A stretch of DNA of 64,000 nucleotides from Homarus americanus (Eukaryota; Arthropoda; Malacostraca; Decapoda; Nephropidae). Position numbers and translations under genes: made by a program. Shown piece by piece: positions 39,353 through 51,600 of the stretch. The stretch covers positions 350,066-414,065 of the forward strand of contig NW_024729696.1 in NCBI RefSeq assembly GCF_018991925.1, written 5' to 3'. A model generated the notes under the pieces. That model was not told the origin of the DNA, did not search any database, and was given only the letters and a program-made list of their open reading frames with translations. Numbering within the stretch: position 1 is the first letter of the stretch; every line of letters starts with the position of its first letter.

Positions 39353-41335
39353 ATGCCCGCGATGGGGGGACGGCGTCGACGTAAACGCCCCAGGAGAGGG
39401 GTCCCCTCCCTTCTCATGGATACAGACATTTCTGAGATGGATAGTCATAGTGCATCCCACATCTTGCAAGAGTCAGACCTCAGTGACAGTAACAGTAATG
39501 TTTCTGTGGGAAACACTTGCCTGAGTGGCAACACCACTGCCAAGGGCAGCGAGCCTCCCCTCGCCTCGCCTCCCCTCGCCTCGCCTCCCTCCCTCCTTCC
39601 CGTCTCCCAACCAACCAAGTAAATTGCATTTGCACTTTCCCAAGGACTCACTAAAAACCGTTGAGGACCGGTTTAATTGGACAACAAAGTATTGGAGACA
39701 ACATGGTGAGAGGTCTCACCATTCAATTCCGAAAAGGTTAGAACCGTAACTTTATCAAGTGTCAGACACCCGAGGTCTATGAAATGCTCAGTACTGATGG
39801 CTATGACGTGGTCATCCCACTCCCCCCGTCCTGCTGACGCAGAAGAATGCTGCCACACCCTACTTAAGCAATTCCCCCTATACGCTGAAGTCAAAGATGC
39901 TCGTCACTTTAATCCACGTATACTCATCGACACTACCGAGGGAAGACCCCACAAGCAGCTGTCATAGTTAAATGGAAGGGGAGGGAGTGCCCAACCATTG
40001 TTGATGCCCACCCAGTCCTCCCTCCACTGTACGCTGAACCATATCACCCCAGGCCTGCTTTTTGTGTCGTCGGCTCCCATTGGGGTCACACCTTCACCGC
40101 CTGCTTCCGACGTGATCGTCCCAGATGTCGCTTCTGTTTTACGTAACCATCACTCCTCCGTCAGTGCCCAAAAAATCAAAGACCACCTCAATGGGGGTGG
40201 TGTGGGCTATGTTGTTGATCCCAGGTGTTGTAATTGTGGTGGCTGGCACAATGCAATGCTGACTCACGACAATGCCCCAAACGTCCGTCTGTCCCAGGAG
40301 AAAAGCTTCCCCAAAGCCTACCGAGCCTTCAACAACAACACCAGCCCCTGCCTGGCCTCACCTGGCTGCAACACAGCAGTCCCGGCCGTCTCCTCACTCA
40401 ACTACACCTTGGCCTCTTCCCTCGTCTCTACTCAGACGCTGTCAGACCTTGTGCCCTCCCCCCTCCCCACAACCCCCCCCTCCAGTGACACGACACACAT
40501 CATATCCCTCTTACACGAATTTACCAACCGTTTTGAAAGACTCTTTGATACACTCTGTACCGCCATCTCCAACCTACACAGACTACCCCCTACCTCCCGC
40601 TGCTACCCAGTCACCCCTCTCTTCTGGTCTGACACAACCTGGTAGCCCCCCTGTGTGCCCCTCATGCTCATGGCCTACTCCACTGCCGCCTGGCACCATT
40701 GCCGGCGTCCACACCGAGCCTGCCACCGTCCAGACAGAGCCTGCCCCGGCTCCTCCCATCCACCCACGCACGCTCATGGACCCGAGGACACCGAGGGGGC
40801 CGGGGACCCCCTGTCCTCCCCCCGCCGGCGTGCCGGCACCTGGGGCCCATCCACTCCAGTTCTCCACATCAATTGACCACCATGCGGACATGCTAGTGGA
40901 CTACGTATCTACGCCAAGAAGGACGTCCCCTACCAACCTCTCGACGTCCCCCTTGAAGCCGACACTACCGACGTACACGCCATCACAATCACACTAAAAG
41001 GTATGTCCCTCAATACTGTCAATGCCTGTGGCTATGACCTGGCACTTGACATTATTAGGGACCTGTCACGCTTTGCCATAAACAGATAAATTGTACCGGG
41101 ATATTTCCCCCCGCACACTCGTCATTCTGTCACTTTATGTAACTTGCTGACAAAACTCATGACCCTTCAGGCTCTTTACGCCATAATGCATGATCATAAA
41201 AGGCAAGCTTGAACTCGGCTTGCTTCCCAGATGGGCACTGTAAATGCTTCTGCGCTTCACCTTGCACAGGATGTAAGGGGGTGCCCAATAAACTAGCCCC
41301 CTCCGGGGCAATCTAATCTGACTCTGACCAATATG
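39353..41335 (+). mobile_element. R1/Jockey-like LINE: ORF1 fused by internal deletion to the ORF2 end
   Basis: 39353-39620 encodes a basic-then-acidic ORF1 start (GGRRRRKRPRRGVPSLLMDT). After frameshifts come a gag-like region with VKWKGRECPTIVDAHPV near 39970 and a cysteine/histidine knuckle region near 40053-40137 (HWGHTFTACFRRDRPRCRFC), then a long Pro/Ser/Thr-rich part up to about 40995. The sequence then jumps to YDLALDIIRDLSRFAINR (stop near 41088), the C-terminus of ORF2, and the same 3' tail as the minus-strand copy, ending about 41335. All of the endonuclease, RT and RNase H is deleted. Confidence 0.78.
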
Positions 41336-41336
41336 T

Positions 41337-41423
41337 ACTGTCAATGAATATGATGTATTCTTTATGTACGAACCTCTGTCCTGCGTGGGAATGAACTGTG
41401 ACATTACCCACACGAATCTGATC

Positions 41424-41515
<92 letters not shown>
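41337..41515 (+). repeat. Solitary unit of the 29-kb repeat followed by (TA)n
   Basis: ACTGTCAATGAATATGATGT, TGTACGAACCTCTGTCCTGC and ACATTACCCACACGAATCTG form one copy of the unit tandemly repeated at 29006-29405, followed directly by about 43 TA units (41429-41515). Confidence 0.8.
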
Positions 41516-41518
<3 letters not shown>

Positions 41519-41770
41519 GAATATAATATTTGATCTAGTAGTAGTCTAATGTGCTTATCCTTTCGATATTGGTCACATATCCATAGCCCTTATGAGAGGA
41601 AATACATACTACTTTTGAAAAAGTACTGTTTTTAAGTGTTTAGAAGTGCACCAGTTGTCAAAGTCTTTCTACAATATTGATAAGTCATAAAATGTAAGCT
41701 GATCTGAAGGAGAGATTAATTATATGAGGATATATTCTGTTTTGTATATGCATTATTAATGCAAAATAAA

Positions 41771-42172
41771 GTTGATTGATTGATTGATTTAGATTTATAG
41801 CTTACTAGTTGATTGCTTGATTGATATAGATTTATAGCTTACTATAACTTCATGTGTGAAGTGAGGTGTGGTGGCGTGGGTGAAGAGGAATACACTAAGG
41901 TGGTATGGACATGTCCCGAGGATGCATGAAGATAGGCTGACAAAAAAAGTTTATGATTGCAAGAGAGAGGGGAATGTTGGGAGGGGTAGATCAATTGCCA
42001 CCTGGGAGAAAAGAGTTAGAGAGTTTGTTGAAGAGAGAGCGGGAAAGGGAGGAAGAGTGTTTGAGAGAGCAAGCGAGGTGTGCAAGGATGAAATGACCTG
42101 GAGACACTTCTGTTGGGGAGTTCCCGGGAGGAAACAAGGCGTCGGCGATATTGATTGATTGATTGAATGATC
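41771..42172 (+). mobile_element. RTE-like LINE C-terminal fragment with (TTGA)n ends
   Basis: The frame 41868-42158 encodes LRWYGHVPRMHEDRLTKKVY and DEMTWRHFCWGVPGRK. 'RWxGHVxRMxExRLxKxVY' is the usual C-terminus of RTE/related endonuclease LINEs. The fragment has a (TTGA)n run at 41771-41790 and another, ATTGATTGATTGATTGA, after the stop at 42152-42168; RTE-type LINEs commonly end in such short tandem repeats. Confidence 0.7.
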
Positions 42173-42536
42173 AAAACTGAGGTGCTAGAGTGGCGCTCCG
42201 GTGAGCTCCGGCAGCACTGCACCCCTATAAATGATAACGTAATCAGGCATTATACTATAAACTATGAAAGGTTCCCCATTAAATAAAGTAAATTTCTTTG
42301 GTAGCATCGCGATTGCATCATTTTCTCTGTTAAGGAACGTCAATTTTATGAGTAACTGTTGTGAAAGAGGGCGTTAGTGCCTGTGTTGTGGTGTAGATGG
42401 CAGCACGTGGCGGGGCGTGAGACGCACGAGGTAACAGGTGCGTTGGTAGTGGTGGTGTCTGAGGGCCTCTAACCTTCCAGAATAGCGAGAGTATTGAGTG
42501 GAAAGCGCGAGTGTTGTCGCCGCCACCACAAACACC

Positions 42537-42600
42537 ATGAGTGCTCCTCTCAGCGGCAAACCCCACGTCTTCCTGGATGTTAAAATAGGCGAAGAAATCA
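42537..42600 (+). CDS. PPID: PPID exon 1, residues 1-22
   Basis: ATG in CACC-ATG-A context, in a GC-richer stretch; encodes [20 protein letters not shown]. Donor GTGAGT, ends phase 1. Confidence 0.93.
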
Positions 42601-45600
42601 GTGAGTATCTTATAATAGCATATATTTTAGCTGTCAGGCTGTTGGTTTGAAAATTATGATGAATAAAAGTGGCAGCTCCGTGACGCGTTGCCAGGAGGAA
42701 GCCCACGTGGATGTTGAAAAGATTGAAGTGTTATTTTTGCATTACCTTTATTGAACCGCTCATTGCAAATTTTAAAGTAATTATTAACTTGAACAGATTA
42801 TGTAATGCTAAATTGAACTGTCTAGAAGCATCTATCTTTCTCTTCTGTAAAGATCAGTATTATAGTTTCACCATTCATGCGAGTTCCTCCGTTACATAAT
42901 AGGTACGTATGTCAGTTTTTAAGCTTCACGCACTGAAAAATCAATTTACTAAAATATTGCTCTAATTTTAAGGTTATGTATAGTCTTAGATACTTCCATG
43001 GAGTGTCATATTTAGTTTTGTATAAGTGAATGTATATTTTTGAAAAGATAGATTGATAAATGTTGAATTAGACATGAAATATGTTGTGTCTTGTAGAAAT
43101 AGATCTTGGCATCTCATTTGATTGCTTTGCCAGTCATTTAATTATGGTCTTGTAAGATACAAATGGAAATAAAATTTAAGTACCAAGGAAAGACCAATTA
43201 TTTTATCCATATTCAGTATTTTTGCAGGTTTAAGTATCCTGTCATGATGCGGAATGAACATGCTGCAAAAACGGTAATACTAGAGCAGACGTCTTAACAT
43301 AGTAAGTAGCTGTTCGATTTTGTTCATTTTTTTCCACATGTTCTGTGGATGATGGGAAGTAATAAAAACGACCCTACATTTTATTTTAATTTTAAGTTTT
43401 TATTTCTGTTTTTAAATTTTCACTACGATCATACATCACCTGTAGTGGGCAGGCTATGGAGGATGAGGGATATTGCAGGGTAAAACGCTGAAAAACTGAT
43501 CACATGACTCTAAAATGATGTCTGTATGTGCTTTGTATGTGAATAAATAAATGATTTTCCATAATTGTCCACTCTTTGTTTGTATACATAAAATTACACT
43601 AGATATCAAAGTACTGTAAGTATTTTTTTTTAAATATGGCAAGGGTCCAACTCCCAGTTAGGAAGTTAGGTAAGATTCTTTGGTTGGTTAGGTCAGGTTC
43701 TATTAGTTCAGTATATTATCATTCAAAAACATATGTGGAAAAAATGAACAAAATCGAACACCATGTTCTGGTGTTAGTCATCTGCTCTAGGATAACCAAA
43801 TAATCAAATTGTGAAATTCCAAATAACGTCTTATCAGGGATGCAGTGCGGTCCGACTAATTACCCAAATGTAGCCGCAATGAAGTCAAATAATGGGCCTA
43901 CATGAATAAATCGGACTGCCAACCACTTCTCGACTTGTATTTGGTGTCACAAAGTCACAAAAAATTGGAAAACTTAATTTAAACTGAGTTAATAGATCGC
44001 GTGCTTGTACGGAGGGAGCGAGTAATTACCCAAATGTACCCAAATGTAGTCGCAATGAAGTCAAATGATGGTCCTACAAGCGTAAATCGGGCTGTGAATC
44101 ACTTCTCTATTATTATTTGGTGTCATAAAGTCACAAAAAATTGGTAAACTTAATTTAATCCGAGTTGTGTTAGGTTAGGTACATGCACTCGATCTATTAA
44201 CTCAGATTAAATTAAGTTTACCAATTTTTTGTGACTTCGTGACACCAAATACTAGTCGAGGTTAGGTTAGGTTAGGTACATGCACTCGATCTATTAACTC
44301 AGATTAAATTAAGTTTACCAATTTTTTGTGACTTCGTGACACCAAATACTAGTCGAGAAGTGATTGGCAGTCCGATTTATTCATGTAGGACCATCATTTG
44401 ACTTCTTTGCGGCTACATTTGGGTAATTACTCGATCCCTCGGTACATGCACGCGTTCTATTGACTCGGATTAAATTAAGTTTTCCAATTTTTTTTTACTT
44501 TGTGACACCAAATACTAGTCGAGAAGTGATTGGCAGTCCGATTTATTCATGTAGGACCATTATTTGACTTCATTGCGGCTACATGTGGGTAATTAGTCGG
44601 ACCCATGCAGTGTGCTTTAACTGGTCAGTGCTGTATTGATTGGATAGACACCAGTCATATCACAGGATCCTAAATCTTATTGTATGTAGACAATATTGAG
44701 TAGGTCTTGTTTAATTGGTTCCACCTAGTAACTGGTCTAAAACAATGCTTTTAGACAAATTTTACTTTACAAATATTGAATCTTTCAATGTGTACAGTCA
44801 TCCTTTTTGTTCGTATAGTATTGTCTTTGGATTTTTGTAGATTAAAAACAATGTAGTTAAAGTAAACCTGTTTTTAACAGGAATGAACCACTGAGCAGTA
44901 TTGTACTCGGTTCATTCCTTCTTGAATAGGGGAATGAAAAAAAGTTGTATACATCTGAAAGTTCCAAAGTAATACATTACAAATTAAAATTTACTTGAAG
45001 AGAATGTCATGTCCAAAAAGAAAAAACAAGTATTAAGGTGGCACCCATAAAATGTTGTTAAATATATGCCTGTAATACCAGCCAGGCCTGTAAGGGACAT
45101 TTTGGACAAAACTAGTTAGGTTACACTGGGGCATGTACAATACCAATAAATATAGTGTTTTAGAGGATTAAAGGTATAACTTTTGTGACAATGAGTCCTC
45201 CAAGTTAGGTACTGGAAAGTAAAACTATATTTACTTTGTTTTAATTCCTTAAAATGGCTCCTTGTTCATTGTAGACTGGTAAATGTTTAAAGAGCAATTA
45301 CTGTACTGTATTTGCATTTACATAACCCTGAGCTATTCTAGAAATAGGCAGGTATTTTGGAAATTATTATTTGTGAACTGTACCATTCATGTATTTGTGC
45401 AATTTCTGAAGTCTGAAATAATTTGCACAACCTTTCACCCCAAAACTATCTTAGTCTAACCAATCAACTCTATTCAAGTGTTGTGTTGTCATACAAATCA
45501 CTTTTTGAACGGTTCTGAAAGCACACACAATTTTGTACTAGTATTCATTTTGTAGCATATACTGTACTGTAATAGGTTAGGGTAAAGTTTTTAACAATAT

Positions 45601-48600
45601 ATGAATAATTTAAAAAAAGAATAACATAGTTGTGTCGAAGAATCTATTGTCTTATAGAATTTGCTTCAGCATGTATTAAATGATACTGTAAATCATATTA
45701 CCATTTAAATTTTTCCTGGCTTTCCATTTTACACATATTACAATAGGTTGAAGATCCTGTATCCAAAATTCTTGGCACCGATTGCATTTTGGCTTTAAGA
45801 TATTTTCAGCTTTCAGATGCCAATGCTTACCTCATATCTGGCCAATGAAATTTTCTACGTACACCACCACTTCCCGCCTCTTACATATAAGATATGGTAT
45901 ATATTCAGTAAATATAATTTTGCTTAGGTATTTTTCAATACAGTACTTTAGATTTTGGTAATGTTTTGCGTGTGCCAATGTCATAGCATTGTAAATAAAA
46001 CACTGAATAAATTTCAGCAATGGCATTCTCCCACACCTACAGTATTACCACCACCATCCTTGCCACATACTGTTGTTGCTGATTTACTTGTGGTTATATA
46101 CTTTAAGATATTTTTCAGCTTATATAATTTTTTTTTGGGTGCAGTACTTGCTTAATGTTATAGCAGTGAGTACAGTGTACTGTACTGTAAACACAAGTTT
46201 GTGGTTTACAGGTTATGACATGTGGTGACAGCAACCCAGGTCAGCTGACTGGCCCAACCAGCTGCTCTGCAGACTTAACCTGCATTTATCTATGCTATTG
46301 CAACTTATTGCAGCTGCAGTGTTTGTTGTAGTTATGGATATGGCTTGGACCCATTGCATAGATGTGCAACATACCATAGTGATGGTGAAAATGTACACAT
46401 AAAGCTTTTCATAATCCTAATTTATTGACTTAAAGATTATTAGAGTACCGTATGTTAACCCTTTCATCCAAGCTAACTTCCCAGAATTCTCTGCCATCAT
46501 ACACACAGTACAATAGAGTCTGTTAACAAAATAAAAACTCGGTTTTGGATCTTTTCAGGATTTCAGATAAAGGATCCTTGACCTGTAGGATTACTTTGGT
46601 GTTCTGCTTAGATTATTATCCAGGTACTCTAGCATTGCATAAGTGAGAAGCACAGAACCAAAGTAGGACAAGCGCCAGTATGCAAACTTCAATTGCATTT
46701 CTCTGTTTCATTTATGGCGCTTGTCCTACTTCGGTTCTGTGCTACTCATATGTAACCTGATTGTGAGTGAATTCCAGGAAAACATTAAATACTGTAGCAA
46801 TGTTTCTGCCTTAGTAGCTATCTTGTACTTGCTGGTATTGCTAGGCATATCTCAGAATATTCTTTTACTTTTTATTTAATATACTTAGATATCCTTTGTC
46901 TTGTGAGCATTTATCATTCTGCATTGTATTGTTGTGAGTACTTGAGGGTATTCACTGTCTTGTGAATTTGAGTAAACAGTATGTATTGTCTTTGTGTAAA
47001 TTTTCTTGCATTCTTTATACTCTTCACTATGTCATCTTACTAGGCGGTCGGGCAGTGAGGATACTCATTTTCTTCTTGTGAGCACTTGAGGATAATGTTT
47101 TGTCTTGTTGTGAGTACTTTGAAGATATGCATTGTATTGTTGTGAATTTGAGGATATGTATTGTCTTGTGATGACGTGAGGAGTTGCATTTTTTCTGAGC
47201 ACTTGAGGATATGCATTGCCTTGTGAGTACTCAAGGATATGCATTGTCTTGTGAGTACTCAAGAATATGCATTGTCTTGTGAGTACTTGAGGATATGTGC
47301 ATTCTTTTTTTGTGGACTTGAGGATAAGTTTTGTTGTCTCATGAATTTTAGGATATGCATTGTCTTGTAGGGTTTACTGCATGTACTGTACACATACATC
47401 TGTATGATTTTGGACAACATTTCTCGTCTTTGATTAGTCATTTTACTTACAAAAAAGACAGAACTTCTTTCAGTTTAAATGTAAATACACAGGCCTGCTA
47501 TAGATCGTATCTCAGATTCTCAGCAGTCAGAACTCTGAACAAGGAGAACTTAGTGACATACTGGTAAGTTTAATATATGTTGATATTTCAGTTGGAAGGA
47601 TTGTATTGGAACTGTTTGCCGATACCTGCCCCCGAACAGTTGAGAACTTCCGAGCCCTATGTACAGGAGAGAAAGGCATTGGCAAGAAAGGCTTTCCCTT
47701 GCACTTAAAGGGATGCACCTTTCATCGCAGTAAGTTGTCAACAAATTCTTTATATATTTTCTCTTTCTCTTGATAATTAACCCTTAAACTGTGGCCATCA
47801 TTGGTGGTAATTAGCTATGGGGACAGTGGCCATCATCTGTGAAAGTTTCATATTCCTTACTTTATGTTTGTGTACATAAACTTGTGTTTTATATAGCAGT
47901 TCAGGAGTCTCTGATACAGCTTGGATATAAAATACAGCACAAGAAGAATTATTTTTCAACCATCATTGTGTTTTATAAAAAAAAAAAAATCCTGGGGTAA
48001 TCTTTCAGAGATTAACCACAAGTTTAACCTGATTGCAGTTAGTCTTGGGCCTTATGTATACTGTACTCTAGATATGTAATACAAAGAATTCATGTAATAC
48101 AATACAAAGAAAGCATGTGTACAGTGTAAATATATCATGTTGAAGAATAAAAAAAATCAGTTTTGGAGAAATTAGTAAAATAAAAAAACCTCTCAAGCCA
48201 TACACCCCTTGTTTTCATTACTGTGCTAGTCAGTTATGGATGGTAGGCCATCATATAACACCCCTTCTGATGACTCAGGGCTGATCTTACCTTCTAAAGG
48301 CAAGAGCTACCTAGGTAGTCAGTATTCGTACTGGTACAGTACCTTCATTACAAGCTGTCATCTCTAATGTTCAAGGCAATCCACCAGTTTGCGTTAGTCC
48401 CACCAGATACGCTAAGAATGGTCTTTATAAGTTTTACTCTTCCAGGCTCTGTTTTGTCAAAGGCTAAATATATACCTCATTATGACCCCTTTTACCTCCT
48501 GTAGGTACTGTATCCTTATAATTATGACTGCTCAATAACATTGAATTTGCTGTATGGCTTGTGCTTAGCTGATTTTTCTGAGGTGTCAGGGGTTAATCAT

Positions 48601-51600
48601 CATATGATCCTTTAGTGGGTCCAACTAACCTGTTCCAGTAAAGGAATTTAATTGACTCAGTAGAAAAATTACATTCTTGAAAGATGTATTAGGACTGAAG
48701 GATATTATTTACTAATTTAACTACAATAGATAGAACACTAATATTATATCTTTTTTCAGTTATCGAAAACTTTATGATACAGGGAGGCGACTTTACTGAC
48801 CACAATGGCACTGGTGGGGAGAGTATCTATGGGGACAAATTTGAAGATGAGAACTTGGAACATAAACACACTTCAGCCGGTGTTCTCTCTATGGCTAATG
48901 CTGGACCAAACACAAATGGATCCCAATTTTTTATTACCCTGTCGGACACTCCTCATCTAGATGGGAAACATGTGGTATTTGGACGAGTAGTCAAGGGTTT
49001 GGGAGTAACGAACGTCTTGGGAAAGGTGAAAACAGATGGCGATAAGCCAGTTGAGGTACGTATACCATGTATTTATTCCAGGATTCCATAACACGGTAAA
49101 CTAATGTAAATGGAACCTCACTATACAGTACCAGACTATATGGCTTGTGTATTTTTGGGGTGGGAAAACTGGAAAATTATGAAATATTCTGATTTTTAAC
49201 ATTATTAGTCTGATCTGTTTAATCATTTCTTGCCACTGCTACAAGGTTTATTTAGATTCAACCCAAAAGAATTGGAAAATGTAGAATATTGAAAATAAGG
49301 ATAAATAACAGTCAAGTCTACTGGTTTGCGTTATGTTTTCATCAGGTAGTCATGTGGAACATGGCCTATCCCGGGGGATGCCTTGATTTGGGGGACACTG
49401 CCCACCTGGATACCTCCATATCCTCATGCACCTGATTCTTTGTGATGACCTCTTCTGTCAACATGTTAACCTTGTGTCATCTTTACTGAGTCACAATTAA
49501 TTTTAAACACAAATACAGGTTGAGAATCCTGTGTCTGAAATCCTTGGGGCTGAATGTGTTACAGATTCCATAATTTTTCTGTTTTTGATATTTCAACATA
49601 TTCGGCCTGGACTCGACTGAGTGCGTGGTAGGTCAACCAGTGCATTTTTTCTTTTTAAAGCATTTTAACTGCATAATGAGATATACAGCCTGCAACTAAA
49701 TGTCTAACCTAGTAAAATTGTATCTTAGTCCCTATACAGTGCAGCAAGCCCTGTACAAGGATATCAAGTGGAGCCAATTTATAACGGCAGTTATAGCAGC
49801 ACAACAGTTGTTTACAAATACAGAATGATAGGATATTTAATTAGACATTAAATATGTCTAATGTTTCATTTCTTAGAAAAGTATTCAATATTTTTAATGC
49901 TGTATGTTTCATGAAAATAGTTTTTAAAGGAATGATAAATATATATCAAAAGACAACAGTAGATCAGCTGATGGAAATGCACCGACAGTTCCCCCTGCCC
50001 TCAATAAAGTAGATAACCGCATGAGCGGACAATTCGTCTGTTAAAAGATATTTCACATTAATATTTATTGCCTTCCACAAATTGTCAAAGGCACGAATAT
50101 GAAGTATGTGAGTAAGCAGGGATTACTGTACTGTACTGTACTCTTTAATGGTGCTCATATATAAGTTATCAGGTATGGTCATTATATAAAATTTAATATA
50201 AACAGCCAGTAAATGTCCAGATTTAATGTGTTTACAATTGTACAGTATATCTCCATTTATAAGTATTTTTATTACTTCTTTTGACCGAAAAAATTAATAC
50301 TGTATGTGAATGCATATCCATTTTATTTGCTCTGAATGGTTCTTCTCTCTGTCTCTCACACCATTGCCCATAGAGGTATCTGCTGCATTTTGAGATCTTC
50401 ACAATAAAATAACAGGTTGAAAGCACAAAATAAAACACAAATATCAGAATAAGGCAAGTATATCTGGCTATAAACATATTTGACAAACAATAGAGTTTCC
50501 CAGGCAAACCTCAATGGTCGGGCGTGTTCAGCTCGGCTCATGTCAACTGGTTGACCAACATTACCTATGCCTTCTAAAATTTTCTTTGGTTTGCAATGTT
50601 TTTCGGTTTTGGAAATTTCAGATAAAGGATTCTCAACCTTACTCTTAGTCTAAGAGTCATACTCTGGGCCAGTGGTTCCCAACCTCTTCTTGGTCAAGGA
50701 ACCCTGTAAGCCACATGTAATGACAAATACAGTATATTACATTAAGTAAAGAAACTATCTTAATTATTTTTATGGTAAAGCAAAACTTAAAAAAGTGCCA
50801 TTCATGAATTATAAACTGTTACTAAGCTATTATGTGTGTTATCATCATGACTATTATTGAATTTTGCAGAACCTTGTTCTGGGGAATCCCAGTTGGGAGC
50901 CATTGTTTTGGGCATTTTAAAAAATTCTGCAAATATGTGCTACAGTTGCTGATATTTTACTGTTATTATAATAGTGTAGTATATTTATAGAAAATATATC
51001 TACTGTATATAAAAATATCAGTGGAAATGTTTGAGTATCCATAGGCATCTTGAGCACCTCATTTTCTTTCTCTTTCAATATTTACCTTTTGACCTCTGGC
51101 AATATATGTACTTTCAGAGATGTGAAATATATGACTGTGGGGAGCTCAAATCTGGTGATTCGTTTGGTATTGTGGATGATGATGGTACAGTGGACACGTA
51201 CCCCCAATTCCCAGATGATTCAGATGTTAATTTTGAAGAAGCCACTGTAAGTATATTTGCTGTAATTATTAGACTACTACCTCACACCAGTGATATTGAT
51301 AGAATTTATTACAGTACAGGTATTTTAAATATCTGGAACAGTAATCATTTTTTTCTTTAAGAAGATAAGAAAGCTTGAAATGTTGTTTCTTAGATGGATG
51401 AAATTTATTCTGTATAAGTTTAAGGAGCTGCTCTTTTGACTGCAATGCAATTAGTGTTGATTTCTTAACCCTTGAACTGCGAACATGGAAAAATTGGGTG
51501 AGATATGTATGCAAAAAAAGTTTTCTATTTTTTAAAATAATATTATTTTTTTATGAAATAATACAGGCACAGTATCCAGACTTAACAGAATATGGAAAAA

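Noticed and set aside
40272..40997. 241-codon proline-rich ORF
   Set aside because: It overlaps the LINE ORF1 region in another frame; the proline richness reflects C-rich DNA, and flanking LINE motifs explain the locus.
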